Positions 1 to 11,500 of a stretch of DNA of 64,000 nt are shown one piece after another. The notes beneath the pieces are model-generated. The model had not been told where the DNA came from. It worked only from the letters and a program-made list of their open reading frames with translations, and made no database searches. The stretch's first letter is position 1, and the number at the start of each line of letters is the position of its first letter. Where the stretch lies: positions 47,685,797-47,749,796 of the forward strand of contig CP136061.1 of the NCBI GenBank assembly GCA_032622095.1, written 5' to 3'. Source of the DNA: Siphonodentalium dalli. Its lineage: Eukaryota; Mollusca; Scaphopoda; Gadilida; Siphonodentaliidae. A program made the translations under genes and the position numbers.

Positions 1-152
1 TTTAGTCGGAATTATGGCTTGTTGCCATTCATCGGAAAGCTCTCAATGAGAGCTTTTGATGGATGACAACAAGCCATATTTCCGACAAAATCCTGAAAAG
101 TTACCCATAATTCTGCTGTGGTTAAGGAGTCGATTATTTAGGACATTACTGT
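1..152. mobile_element. Tc1/mariner-type palindromic MITE (family A), cut by window start
   Basis: This is the inner part and right arm of a foldback element. The hairpin around positions 20-90 (a GCTCTC..GAGAGC centre) is followed by a right arm ending GGACATTACTG and then TA. Complete copies elsewhere in the window begin CAGTAATGCCC after TA and end GGGCATTACTG before TA. This fits a TA target duplication and a CAGT terminal repeat, as in Tc1/mariner MITEs. Other copies lie at 17492-18378 (split), 23701-23751 (remnant), 23917-24128, 24699-24903, 26437-26646, 26997-27183 and 37685-37788 (right half). No coding capacity. Confidence 0.75.
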
Positions 153-918
153 ACATACCCCTCAAATTTCTAAAACAGCATTTTCACATGAAATTATGGA
201 AGTATACAGACTGATGACTAATTTACTCAGGCCTGGCCTCTAACTGGAAGCCCATACCATTATACCAAACCTGAATGTTGTATCAGGCATGAAATTTTCA
301 ACTTTTGAAAATCTGATCAAAACTCCACACCCTCTACACTCCCTCCCCATTGCCCCCCCCATACAGGTAGGGTGGGTGGGGGAGAGTGAAATCTATCGCT
401 GCCCTTATTTAAACAAATGTCAATCCCCATCTGTGAGATCCATTCATCCAGTAATTTCAAAGGGTTGATTTAAGAGTTGAAGTGAATTGATTTCCCTCAA
501 AAGTTCCAAAAAAAATACCCCATTTGAACGAATCTGAACCCTGGTAACTCCATACCAAATATAAGCTAAATAAGCCCAATGGTTCTTGAGAAGAAATTGC
601 AATAAGAATTACTATGGAGGGAAAGAGTTATAGCCCTGGCTTCGCACCTATTTGATGAACTTATTTGAACAAATCTGATTGTGAGTCACCTAGGGAACAT
701 CCACACCAAAATATATAAACCCATTTGGTCTTTAATATGGATCTGGAGAATATAACAATTGTTGATGGATAGACATCCCAACAGACAGACAGATGGAATG
801 ACAGCCCGACAGACAGACAGACAAATTCAATCCAATATAACCCCCAATTTTTCTTCGAAAAATCAAGGTATGATTTCACTTGGATAAGTGGTGGTTAAGA
901 AAATAATATGGGAACAGC
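153..918. repeat. Dispersed repeat with GACAGACAGA tail
   Basis: No gene seen. The stretch holds poly-C/poly-G runs near 350-385 and a dispersed repeat ending in GACAGACAGACAGA tracts (780-830). A related copy lies at about 1700-2075, sharing blocks such as GTGAGTCACCTAGGGAACA and CCTCATTTGAACAA. The GACAGACAGATGG-type tail is typical of 3' ends of short retroelements in marine invertebrates. The family was not identified. Confidence 0.5.
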
Positions 919-1362
919 CAAGCCTGAATTTAGTGTGTCTGACATTTGCAGAATAAGGTCCCCAAATGATGAATTTAATGACGCTATTCCGCAAGGCGGG
1001 CTAGCATCACCGAATTCATCCTCTGGAGACCTCATTCTAATTAGACCTCAACTGCCATGGGAAACCTAGGGACAGATTGAAGTTGTCCAGTTGAAGCTGG
1101 TATGTACACCCATTGGGCACTTCAATTATGCATTGTATCTTCTGCAAAATAGGGGATATAGAAACTGAAAAGCCCGGGAAAAAGTAACTAAAAACTGTCA
1201 ATTTGATACTCTAAATACTTCCCAGAAGATGAGGCCTAAACATAATTAGGTCCCCGGAGGGTGTATTTGGTGACGTTAGCCTGCTGTATTTGGATAGCAT
1301 CACTAAATTCTCCCTCTGGGGACCTCATTCTACAAATGTCAGAAACACTAAATTCAGGCATG
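919..1362. mobile_element. hAT-type two-hairpin MITE (family B), full copy
   Basis: A 444-bp element running from CAAGCCTGAATTTAGTG to CACTAAATTCAGGCATG. It contains two hairpins built on GAATGAGGTCCCCAGAGG, at about 948-1040 and 1235-1340. The flanking 8-mers GGAACAGC (911-918) and GGAACAGG (1363-1370) match at 7 of 8 positions, which suggests an 8-bp target duplication of hAT type. The best-preserved sister copy is at 23026-23470. No coding capacity. Confidence 0.7.
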
Positions 1363-2321
1363 GGAACAGGCAGTTTGTTTTAATTTGATAATGAAAACAA
1401 ACACCAGAGTAATAGTTGTTTACACCAACCTGTCAGATGACATCTATTATTATAATCTCAATTAATGACCTGTGTGTCTCTGCAGAGATACCGGTATAAT
1501 ATCTGTTTCTGGTGAGAGAGGTAAGTTGGAAGTTGAGAGATGATATGGGGTGGAAGGGCTGTTGATTGGGGGAAGGGTGGGGGTCTGGGTCATGTGGTAA
1601 AGATTAAAGTATCATAACTCTGCGGATGTAAAATGGTGTTACTTTTTTCAAATTTTATAACATGTTTAAAAAAAAAAAATGTTTTGTTTAATTGAGCACG
1701 GGTTCAATCTGAATTTTTTTGAGTGATGTCACTGGCTCTGCCAACAATCAACCCAGTGACCTCATTTGAACAAATTTTAACAACGGTCACCCAAGGACCC
1801 TTTATACCAAATATGAACCCAATCGGCCCAATGGACCTTGAAAAGAAGTCGTTTGAAGAATTACTATGGTGGGAAAAATTTATGGTCCTAGCTTCGCAAC
1901 TATTTGACCTGGTGACCTCATTTGAACAAGTCTGAATGTGAGTCACCTAGGGAACACCCACACCAAATATGAACCCATTCAGTCTTATGGTTCTAGAGAA
2001 GAAGATGATTCTTGATGGACAGATAGATGGATGGACGAGGAGTGATGACTATAGCTCCACCGGAGACTTCGTTTCAGGTGAGCTACATGTAACTACATGT
2101 AAGCTAGTCTTACCATTGTTATCAACCTCAAGGTTTTCTGGATTAAGATGTCCATTCTTCTTCCTGAGTAAGTCACAAAGTCCTTTGGACTCACTTGCAA
2201 CAAATAATCTGCTCATGCTTGTAGCTATTGATAAACGTTGTTTGGAAATAACAGTGAACAGTGATAGCATTCCTAGAATAGTGGTGAAGTAAGTGTAATT
2301 TTATTTGCAATGAATTGAAGT
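1363..2321. repeat. Repeat-filled 3' flank of the GSKIP-like gene
   Basis: No gene recognised. Positions 1700-2075 are a second copy of the dispersed repeat at 600-890, including a GGACAGATAGATGGATGGA tail. Short ORFs on both strands here (1704-1946, 1969-2292) show no recognisable domain and lie over repeat sequence. Confidence 0.45.
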
Positions 2322-2483
2322 TCACAATTTTTGGTCAGCCTGCAACTGCTCTAACTTCATAGCAAGCTTTCTGTTAAATGCCTCTCTGTATCCAGTACTA
2401 ATTGAGTCCATCAAAGAGTAAATGGTCTCATAGGTAGGATTATTCAGATCCTTATCAACCGTGTCAAATTTTTTACCAACAAC
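2322..2483 (-). CDS. GSKIP: GSKIP-like protein, exon 2 (C-terminal half, stop codon)
   Basis: This exon encodes 53 residues and a TGA stop (2322-2324). It begins after a clean acceptor (TTTATTGCAG, read on the minus strand) with VVGKKFDTVD, and contains TYETIYSLMDSIS, GYREAF and LAMKLEQL. These correspond to the conserved GSKIP C-terminus, which folds onto GSK3-beta. From memory, human GSKIP has a [22 protein letters not shown] segment and a Leu near its end (Leu130) that is needed for GSK3 binding. The matching Leu here is residue 105 of the predicted protein. Exon 1 (5596-5778) ends in phase 0 at GYR, and joining gives GYR-VVG, so the frame closes without gaps. The intron between is 3.1 kb of repeats. 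Too short to be noticed as a long ORF. Confidence 0.9.
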   Translation of the reverse strand, partial: VVGKKFDTVDKDLNNPTYETIYSLMDSISTGYREAFNRKLAMKLEQLQADQKL

Positions 2484-4149
2484 CTGCAATAAATCAGAAA
2501 TGCAGTATTTATAAATGATTCACAAACCTGCTGGATATCAGAGCAAAACTCAGAGACTTATTAGTATTAAATAGTTGCTTCCAAACTGAGACATACCCGG
2601 TAGATCTTTGTTGAAGTAAGCGCACACAAGGTTGATTATCTGTTTCTCTGACACTTTCTTTTAAATGGGCAGGCAGGTTTTTATATTTAGTTTATAACCA
2701 CAAGATTAGCTAGCAGACAGGTTTTATTCCCACTTTTATGATGTTTCCAGCAGGCAAGTTATTTTATGCTTAACTCTGAAATGTTTTATTAAAAAAATTA
2801 TTGGTGTGAAAAAAGACTTTTCATGATTGAGTGTTATTATTAAAATGCAAATTTAATGTAACAGTCTGTTGTACGTACATGTGTACAGTTTAAAAATACA
2901 AAGAGAAATCTTTAATAATAAAAATAACTCATACAGGGAAATTTCAAATAGAAGTTGAAGGTGCCTGGTTAAATATACGGTCAGAAGTTGACATCGCATT
3001 TTGAAGTCAAGTGGCAGGATGACTAATACAGCTGGACCGAAAAATCTTTTGGCCAAATGAAAATTTTATTGGCCAATTTACCCACTTCCATTGCTTAGGC
3101 ACCACCTCTTTATTTATTTGACTAGGGATATTTTAGAAATGAAAATTTTTATGCTGAGAACAGCCATTAAATCAAACTTTGCTTCCAACTGTCTATGTCG
3201 TTAACACACAAGTTTTATTTTATTAGACACCAGAATAATAAGTAAATTCTACATGTTTTGTCCGGACAACAAAATAATCTATAAATTCTAAGTCAACAAT
3301 GGCCATAACTCAGGTAAAAAGTAGTTGACCAAACCCAAATTCAATTTTGATCTGTATATTCATATAGGAAATCAATACACAAAATTTGAAAACAATATCA
3401 GATAACTAAAACTAAAGTTATTACCTGAAAACCATAATAATCAGCAAATTCTCTTGTCGACAAGGGTCATAACTCATTATTGCAGTTAAATTGAGTGGAC
3501 CAAATAAAAATTTGAACTTGATCTGTATTTTCAAGTGTCAAATAACCGATAAATTACTAAATTTGAAAATAATCACAAACTAAATCTAAAGTAATGACAC
3601 TGAAACCAAAAAATCAGCAATTTCTAAGTCGACAAGGACCAGAAAACAATCGGATATCTAAAACTAAAGATACAAGAAAACCATAATCAGAAATGGTAAT
3701 GCCCTCAATATCATATTATTAGGCATAAATTATAAATTATATAAAAAAAATATAAAATATATTGGTTACATGAATGCACCGCACCCACCGGCTTCAGAAT
3801 TCCGTTAAAACAACTAATCCTTCAAATTATTACAAAAACTACGGCTTATTACTGCAGGTTTCTCATTCTCCACACCAGAAAGCCTCTAAATGTGAATAAA
3901 AATTCGGAGGCATTGTGTTCCCGCCATAAAATCTTCAAGAGTGGCCCAGCCATTGTTCATATCTAAACATCGAAAGCAATTAACGCAGTTATAATAGTTA
4001 CATACTGCAACTCTCAATCCAGCGAATACGCACCACGCGATCACCCGAAATGTGTTGTCCTGTGAGATATCCCATCGCTATAGCTCAATTTGACACGACC
4101 AGATTAGCCTTTCTACAATATCCTAAAACAATAAAGCTTCTCAAATCAT
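2484..4149. repeat. GSKIP intron, distal part: dispersed and tandem-like repeats
   Basis: No gene seen. Positions 3230-3700 hold about two and a half diverged units, each containing CATAACTC.., a GATCTGTATNTTCA-like block and ACTAAAACTAAAG. The same family recurs at 10790-11120, with a CATAACTC / GGATCAAACCCAT / GATGAGAAACTCGTAC core. This looks like a common invertebrate interspersed repeat. Positions 2490-3200 and 3710-4140 are AT-rich with nothing recognisable. Confidence 0.4.
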
Positions 4150-4815
4150 CGGCATAGTCAATAGGACTTTCACGAACTTGGACATCAACACTTTCCGATT
4201 GCTCTACATATTAAGCATGGTCAGACCTATCATCAAACACTGTAACTCTGCATGGAGCCGACATCACAAATGTCAAAGCATTGTGTCAGAGAAAATACAA
4301 AGAAAAGCAACGAAACTAGTTCGTCAAATCAAAACTCTATGCTACCGAGACCGAATGATAAGACTCGACAATCTGATGTCTTTAAAATAGCGAAGATTTA
4401 GAGGAGATCTAATCGAGGTAGACAAACTGTTGAATGGTCATTACAATATCAATGCCTGTGACATATTAGAAAGAAATTCATCAGGAAGAACAAGCGACCA
4501 TAATAAAAAGCTACAGATGCACACTGTTAACAATGACATAGGGAAAATATTTCTTCATGCAGAGGGTGGTAAATAGCTGGAGCTCTTTGCCAGACTTCGC
4601 TGTTGAGGCTCCAACACTCGATCAATTCAAAATATACATAGACTCATTCTTCTATTATATAAAATACGAGTTCGACGACAAGTAATATGTTCAAGTGACT
4701 CACAAGAAAATATCGTATGACGATACAATAAAAAATATAAACAAACATTGCAAATAATGTTATTGGGACGAAAAGTCGCAAGGCTTGTTCCGTATTATGA
4801 TGATGATGATGATAT
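4150..4815 (+). pseudogene. CR1-like LINE 3' fragment (end of reverse transcriptase, ATG-repeat tail)
   Basis: The plus strand reads LLYILSMVRPIIKHCNSAW and later EKIQRKATKLV (4178-4390), then a stop, then in the next codons RRFRGDLIEVDKLLNGHYNI. After a frameshift it reads RVVNSWSSLPDFAVEAPTLD and YEFDDK before about 4690. These are the standard C-terminal blocks after the RT thumb in CR1/jockey-like LINEs (RP.LEY..AW, QRRATKL, R.FRGDLI, VNSWNSLP). The 3' end is an (ATG)n tract at 4796-4812. It is a 5'-truncated, frame-broken insertion in the GSKIP intron. It is not a close relative of the LINE at 54688-60950. Confidence 0.8.
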
Positions 4816-4859
4816 ATAATTGATAGAACAAACCACTATTATGACGATTGTGTCGTTAT

Positions 4860-5250
4860 TTGTATAAAATACGTATCAATTGACATATACGCACCCGTTC
4901 ACTCATTAAAATAAACCTATTTCGACAATTTTATAGGGGACCTCCGTGAATTCAGGGACCTCCGCAAATGGAACTCCGCAAATAGAGACCTACTGCAAAT
5001 TGTCACACTGATCAGCACCTAATTAACGAACCGGTGGCTGACGCTGTATCCGACTAACCTCTTTAAAAATATACGTATCAATTGATATATACGCATATAT
5101 ATATTCCCACATTAAAATCAACATATTTCGACCATTTTAAGGGACCACCGCGAATTCAAGATTTCAGCAAATTGACATCCACAAATAGGGGACCTACTGC
5201 AATTTGTCGACCTCGGCGTCGCTCTACAACGTTTAGTGTGTACCAAAAAT
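4860..5250. repeat. Two diverged direct repeats of about 195 bp
   Basis: Two units, 4866-5060 and 5066-5250, both run from ATACGTATCAATTGA.ATATACGC through TTAAAAT.AA.ATATTTCGAC and GGGACC.CCG.GAATTCA to GACCTACTGCAA.TTGTC. Non-coding. They lie in the GSKIP intron just downstream of exon 1. Confidence 0.6.
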
Positions 5251-5595
5251 TCCCAGTTCTATAAATAAAACAGCCAGCGCTAACTATTACGGCGCCCATG
5301 CGATACAATAATTTCTACGTTAGTATACACCCGGGGGCGTAATCATCCAGAAAAACCATCTGGGATTGACAGACGGATGGACGGACGACAGCTGTGATTT
5401 CTCTAGCCCCCCCCAATTTATTTTCATGGACAATTATACATGAAAGAGTTCACATACATGTAGTTAGTATCCCATTTGGGTGACAATGTTGCTGACAATT
5501 CATCAATTTCAATTGACAATAGAAATAGTCATGAGCTGGTCATTATTGCCAGCATTTTCTGAACACAGCTGTACAGTAAACAAGTTTCCACCTAC

Positions 5596-5778
5596 ACGAT
5601 ATCCTTTCTTGGAAATTTCAATAAAATATGTACGTCCTTCTTTAGTTGCTATGTTCAGATAGACGCAATCAACTGTTAACATTATTGTCGATATGTCAAC
5701 ATAGTCTACGGCGAATCTTATTTCTGTCAAAACATTTTTAGCTTCATCAATCAACGTTTCAATTTCGACACCGTTCAT
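5596..5778 (-). CDS. GSKIP: GSKIP-like protein, exon 1 (N-terminal half)
   Basis: Sixty-one codons from ATG at 5778 to a GTAGGT donor at 5590-5595 (minus strand). The predicted product begins MNGVEIETLIDEAKNVL and carries RFAVDYV, YLNIATKEGRTYFIEIS and KKGYR. The order and spacing match GSKIP, a small cytosolic protein that binds GSK3-beta and, in vertebrates, PKA RII subunits. The ATG is chosen because ELNGFE-like sequence is conserved there. The frame stays open upstream to a TAG at 5824-5826, so an extra upstream exon cannot be excluded. The spliced product is 114 aa, against 139 in human; the difference is the N-terminal extension. Arg21 sits where human Leu45 lies in the RII-binding helix (alignment by eye). 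The contiguous ORF continues past the donor to 5509, but the extra residues (VGGNLFTVQLC..) do not match the family. Confidence 0.9.
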
Positions 5779-6030
5779 TTCCTGGAGCAGACTCGATTTC
5801 AGATCTTCGCACCAGAGTAATGCCTAATGGAATCAGGGAGCTAAATGTGTTCTAGAGTCGGGGAGCGAGTACACCGTGGAACAAAGGTGAAGGTAACTGA
5901 AGAATGACCTTCACCTGATACATGCGACACGTTGTTAAAGGATGACATCGCGTTTATTTGATTTGTACATAATATCTAAATAATTTAAACTGGTGAATGA
6001 ATGGGGGAATGGATTTTTGTGAGCGGGAAA
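5779..6030. other. 5' flank of the GSKIP-like gene
   Basis: No TATA box or other core promoter element could be assigned with confidence. The stretch contains a short imperfect inverted repeat (GGTGAAGGTAACTG..ACCTTCACCTG, 5887-5920). Nothing else recognised. Confidence 0.3.
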
Positions 6031-6178
6031 TTTACCCGCCCCCGAGACAACCCGCCCCCTTTCACTCTGAGACAACCCGCCCCCGGACAACCCGCCCCCA
6101 AAAATCCCGCCCCCAAAAATCAATTAGCGGTAATCAGTGGCTAATTAGGAGGTGTGAGGGGATTATGAGATGTTTGTT

Positions 6179-6655
6179 TAAAGGTACTCAACCCGATAAA
6201 ACTCCTCTCAATTACTATTTCAATGGCTTCGGGGGTCAAAAATATTTGATTCGAGTCGAGGAAGTCACCCATCAAAGCTCAGATTTGTTAGATATCGATT
6301 TTAGAAATCTATTATTTTTCATTATCGGGAATACTATCTGGCCCAGAACTCAGTCAAAATTGCGTTAAAATTACCACTTGATTTTAGAGTTATTCATCCT
6401 TGTCTGTTTGAATAGATTTGGAGTACACATCCAGAGCAGATTACGGCAGTTATTGGTACTCATCTCGAGAACATAACAAATTTGAAAAATCAATATCTAA
6501 TAACTCTGAGCTTTGTTTGATGGGTTCCTCGACTCGAATCAAATATTTTTTACCCCCAAAGCCAAAGAAATATTAATATAGGACCCTCTGATCGGATTGT
6601 TGTTGTTGGAATCTGTTGAGATGGGGACCCTCTTTACGGGTTGAGTACCTTTAAC
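6179..6655. mobile_element. Palindromic TIR element (family C)
   Basis: The left end AAAGGTACTCAACCCG is matched by CGGGTTGAGTACCTTT at the right end. Inner blocks GGCTTCGGGGGTCAAAAATA and TTGATTCGAGTCGAGGAA return inverted near 6525-6570. Related sequence lies at 32113-32575, with the right end GATTGAGTACCTTTAA and the block GGCTTCGGGGGGTAAAAAT, and at about 63405-63500. Non-autonomous; no ORF of note. Confidence 0.6.
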
Positions 6656-6878
6656 GAAACTGGGTTGTTTTTTATAGATTTTTATTTGATTTAACAACAT
6701 GGACAACAATAAATACACATGTAATATAATATAACTTATGAACACAAAAATGCATCATTGATAATATGTTTATTTATTACGAAGTTTAATGTACGAAATT
6801 CCGTGTCGAGATCTAGCATGAAGTGAGTCACTTCAGGCATGTCGAGTTTGGACTTCACTGCGTTCAGCGCGGCAACGT

Positions 6879-7643
6879 AGGGGAGACCCGGGCAAAGCGG
6901 ATCGCCCGGGCAAAGCCGATCACCTTTATTATTTCAATACTAGCAAATTATTCCGATTCTATCCGTATTTTAGAATAAGATAGTTTTATGTTTGGTTAGT
7001 TTTTATACATTTCCACAGAGAACTAGGTATACTAAAATTTTGTAGCCCATTGGAACATTTTCGTCGACATTTTACGATTTTACCATATTTGTAATTATTG
7101 TGCGTTTGCGCATATCTATTGCGCAGTTCGGTGGTCACGTGGGCCTACCCATCTACCCGAATAAATGTTGTAGATGTCTTAGGCAATATATATGTGGAAT
7201 AAGACAATATGTCAATTTGCTATATTTGATAGGACACGCGCGTAATACTCCGGACTGTAAAAAGATGTGATCTGGGCAAAGCGGATCGGGCAAAGCGGAT
7301 CATTCATAACATGACTAACTTCCGGTACACATGCGTAGATTAAGTGAATTTGGACAATTTTAGTCCGATGTATCGACAAAACTCGTGCCTTGTCGGGGCA
7401 TGACCATAATTGGAAAACTTGAGCGTTTGAAAACACGCGGTATTAATTATTTGGGATAAATATGTATTATTGTAATAAATAAAACTGAAAAGCATATGAA
7501 TAGTTAATAGATGTATCTTAATGCATCATCCGTCAAATGTTATGCCATCATGATTAGAAACTGACAGTGCTAATAATTCTGATTGCCGGTTGCATTTTGT
7601 ACAAGAAACCCTTACGTGGTCCGCTTTGCCCGGGTCTCCCCTA
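6879..7643. mobile_element. TIR element with GGGGAGACCCGGGCAAAGC ends (family D)
   Basis: The left end (6879) GGGGAGACCCGGGCAAAGCG is inverted at the right end as CCGCTTTGCCCGGGTCTCCC (7620-7639). Both are bordered by TA, so the target may be TA. Internal sub-repeats GGGCAAAGCGGATC occur at 6890-6922 and 7271-7300. There is no transposase-like ORF, so this is a non-autonomous DNA element of about 765 bp. Confidence 0.6.
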
Positions 7644-7855
7644 ATCCTGTTTCGTCCGACGAGACATCAATGCGAAGACTAGAGGGAACTGCTTCCTTTT
7701 GCCGTCTTTAATAAATCTTTAATAATATATCATCAAAGAACATAAAAGAACATAATCACTATAAACAAATTCGGGACAACCCGCCCTCATTTATCGGGAC
7801 AACCCGCCCCCAAAATAGCATAGGGGCGGGTTGTCTCGGGGGCGGGTAGTCCCGT

Positions 7856-8584
7856 TCCCGTGCTGGGCTGTCACCAAAAATAGGACGTTGTGCATGATAC
7901 CAAAAGATTTCGTCATTCTCCATTAGATTTGGTCAGATTTAATCAATATGTTAATCATATTTTGTGGATGGTTTGTGGATGTATGACCTTCTAATATTCG
8001 TAAACAGTTGGAAAGTTATTCTTGAGTGTGACAATTCTGGAGTACACTTTAAGGCTTATCTCTGATCAATATCGAACTAGACATACAACTTTTAGTGGGT
8101 CCCTATTTGAGGTGCAGATCAGCAGCTGAATCAGCGCGTTCCCATAGTGACACATAAACATCCTCATTTTCTCCGAGAATAAGCAAGTAATATCGGCTTA
8201 ATTGTGCCACGGAATAGAAATACAAACGTTTCAAATGAGTAGTTAGGTAAATTAAATTGCACTTGTGAATTAATTGGCAATCTCACACGACTTCCCCGTC
8301 GAGAAAACTTTGGGGCCGGGATTTGGTCTGAAGTTTGTTAGAAATGAATGTACCGCCAGGCGCCAACATCCCCCATCGCCACGGGCCCAAGCCCACCCAC
8401 CCTCACCCTGCCGCTAATGGGGTCGTTATCGTAATGTTTTATACATAGATGCACACTGTGTGCATTTCTGTATACATAAATGCACACCAGTCTCGCGTAG
8501 TGTCGTGTGACAAGGTCATTGCAATTTGCATGCATTGTCAATGTCATAGTCATAAGTCATAGTGTTTTCTACATAATAAATGCA
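7856..8584. other. Intergenic stretch, no feature recognised
   Basis: No gene or well-bounded repeat seen. An ATAAATGCACAC motif recurs at about 8444-8456, 8476-8487 and 8576-8587, the last touching the left end of the element at 8585. The minus ORF 8338-8553 has no recognisable domain. Confidence 0.3.
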
Positions 8585-11500
8585 CACGTGGGTTCTTTCA
8601 CGTTAAAGGTTGACAAAATGAATTTTTCGGATAGGACGGAAAATTATGCATTTGTCATTGTGTTAGGAGTGTCTTAATAATATTTCTATAGTACTGACGC
8701 ACAGCCCAACCTGCAGACAAAATTTCACTACTACATTGGAAAAAATAACAAAATTATAGTGCGATGGGTACCAATTTTGGCATATTTTGAGTGGCCAATC
8801 ATTGCTGTGATGATTTTGTTTTCCTTATATTTATTTTAATTTATGGGCTTGCCAAAAATGTCCTCATTTAACCTTTAGCTTATGTCTGGTTGATATTGTG
8901 GTGAAAATTGCGAGTGATTTCGTGCATTCAGTTTGATTATATTTGAATTTGAAGATTATTGAGATATTCCGTTAAATGATTTATAGCATGTGCATCTAAA
9001 ATAAACCTTTTCATAAACACAATTTACAATAACCATGGATCAGGAATATAGTTCAGTTGAACATTTCATGGTATAGAAGATTAATGGTAAAATTTGTTTT
9101 CTGTGTATTAGTCTATTTAAATTATATTCAATTCTCCAAAATATATGCACAGAAATTCCGTTAAAATATGTCCTCTCCGAGAATCTTTGTCAACTGCAAA
9201 TATTAATGAAATGAGAAAATCATTTTGTATTGTGGGTAAACTGTCATTGGTATTGATGGTGTATAAACTTTAATTGGTGGGCTGAACCATCCCGATTTGG
9301 TACAGCAGCTCATTAAATGTTTAAAAAAATGTCCTCTCCGAGAATTCAAGCATAGAACTCAGAGATTTTCTGGAAGACATTGGTTTATATTAAACTATAA
9401 CCATTCTGTTAATGAGAACGGGGTGTAGTAATAATATACTGTATTAAAATACAGTTTATGCAACATGCTGTGTCCAATTTGAGCTACTAAAGTGTTATTT
9501 CATTTATTTCCATTGAGGCAATTCATGTCTGCTCAACTGAAATTGTTTGAGTAAATTGTCAATCTGAAGAATTTCTTGATTATTGATAATCATGTCAGTG
9601 ATTACAAGTGGTTTGATGGAAGTGTTGTTCGTAAATATGTGTTTCTCAATAGTTAAATATAATTGTCTTGAATTATCGGAGAGGACACATTTTTTAACAG
9701 ATTGCAGAGTAGCTGCACTTACTTGCAATATTAAAGGAATACTCCATGTGTGTGTGCATATAATAACATTGGAATACCATAGGACCCGTAACCTGAGATA
9801 AATGAACACAGTTCCTACCCTGGTGGTCTGTATAGATCTCAATAAAATAGTTTAGACCATACAAAAGTATTATCCATATATTTGTACAGTCATAACATGA
9901 TGAGGATTCTGCCCCTATGACCCTCGATACACTCAATACAGATTACCACAGTTCATATAAAAACAGTTAATAACCCCCAATAGAATGATTTCACACATTG
10001 CAATGTTTTACAAGTAGCTTGGATGCTAAAATCAATAATAATCCATGTTAATCTTCTAAGCGCTACATGGCCCCTAAATTTCAATCAACCATGACAGGAA
10101 TCAGGATGAACAAATAGGAAATTATGGTTCATCGCAATAATCCACACCAAGTATTAACCATGTTTATCTGCCTTCTTTGACTGGAGAACATTTTTTTTTA
10201 AGTTCTTATTTTATTTAGTGTTATCTGAACCTTTTAATGCCTCCTGACTAGGAGCGATGAAGCCCCTGACACGATAAACTGAAGATAGCTCCTTTTCCAA
10301 ATGCTCTATAGCACTCAATAAATTTGTTTCATACATAGAAAAGCATTAATTTCTGTTCTCAAAATGAAATCAATAACAACTCCATAGCTCTCAATATTAA
10401 TCTTCTCACCCATCATTGTCCCCTAAAATCCACTCAACCATGGCCCTATGAACAAATTATAAACTATGTCTCCATACCAAGTATTATGGAAATCGGCCCA
10501 GTGAGACTGCAAATAATTTTGAATTTTAAATAGTGCACTATAAATGTGGGTTCGCACTGTCTGCTCATATTCTGAAAACATCCATACAGGTAGATAATGG
10601 ACTATTCCAATTTCTACTTTTAGAATGAAATGGGAGAGTCCATTCATTTGTGAATGCCAATGAGTTACAGATTATAATAGGGCTAACATATGACAGCTAA
10701 AAATAACTCTATTAAAAAAATTGCCATTTCTGCAGGTGTCTCTTGTCTCTTATACAGTAAAGCTTGTATTAATCAGTAAACCTTACATCTGAATAAGTGT
10801 AAGTCCAAAAAGGACCATAACTCCTGTCAACAAATTGGATCAAACCCATATTTGAACTTGCAATGATCTGTATTTTGGGCTGTGAAATCACAAACCAAAA
10901 TACCAGATTTGGTTCTAATCAGATAAAAACATGTTTGTGTCATCGCAGCATGCGCGAATTCTAAGTCGAAAAAGGCCCATACCTCTATTTAACAATCGGA
11001 TCAAACCCATTTTCAAACTCATCCTGCATTTTGGGATGAGAAACTCGTACAAAATTTGGATCCGATTGGTTAGAAAATGTTTGAGTTATCGCACCATGCA
11101 TAAAATGTCTACCTACAGATAGAGACGGATGGACGATGAGTGGTCAATCTGAACATCAACATTACGTATACCATGTACAGATAAAAACAGTTATGGGACA
11201 ACAGATTTTGCCCCAACTTATCATTTGTCGAGTCATGTTTCCAAGAGTCTTAATATGTTTATCTTCTCATTTCTCAGTTTGACAGGTCTATTCAAGTTCC
11301 CTAAAATATATAACAAGACAACGAAAATCGGCAATCTTTCTATTATTGAGTTACAAGACTCTGATGTCTACAGTGAACAAATGTTAAAAAAGTGTGTCCT
11401 CTCCGAGAATAAGTCAGTGGAAATTGGCAATTTTTAAATATGCTCTTATTGAGTCAATTTTTGTCCGATTTTGAAAATGCTTTCAATATTACAATCATTG

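Larger units (their letters stand above)
6031..7855. repeat. Region bounded by GACAACCCGCCCCC repeats at both ends
   Basis: Short tandem G/C motifs based on ACAACCCGCCCCC occur at 6045-6117 and again at 7775-7855. The latter group ends in an inverted copy (GGGGCGGGTTGTCTCGGGGG). Between them lie other elements: a TIR element at about 6179-6655 (family C) and one at about 6879-7643 (family D). The two outer clusters may be the arms of one element that later received the inner insertions, but no target duplication was found. No gene recognised inside. Confidence 0.45.
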
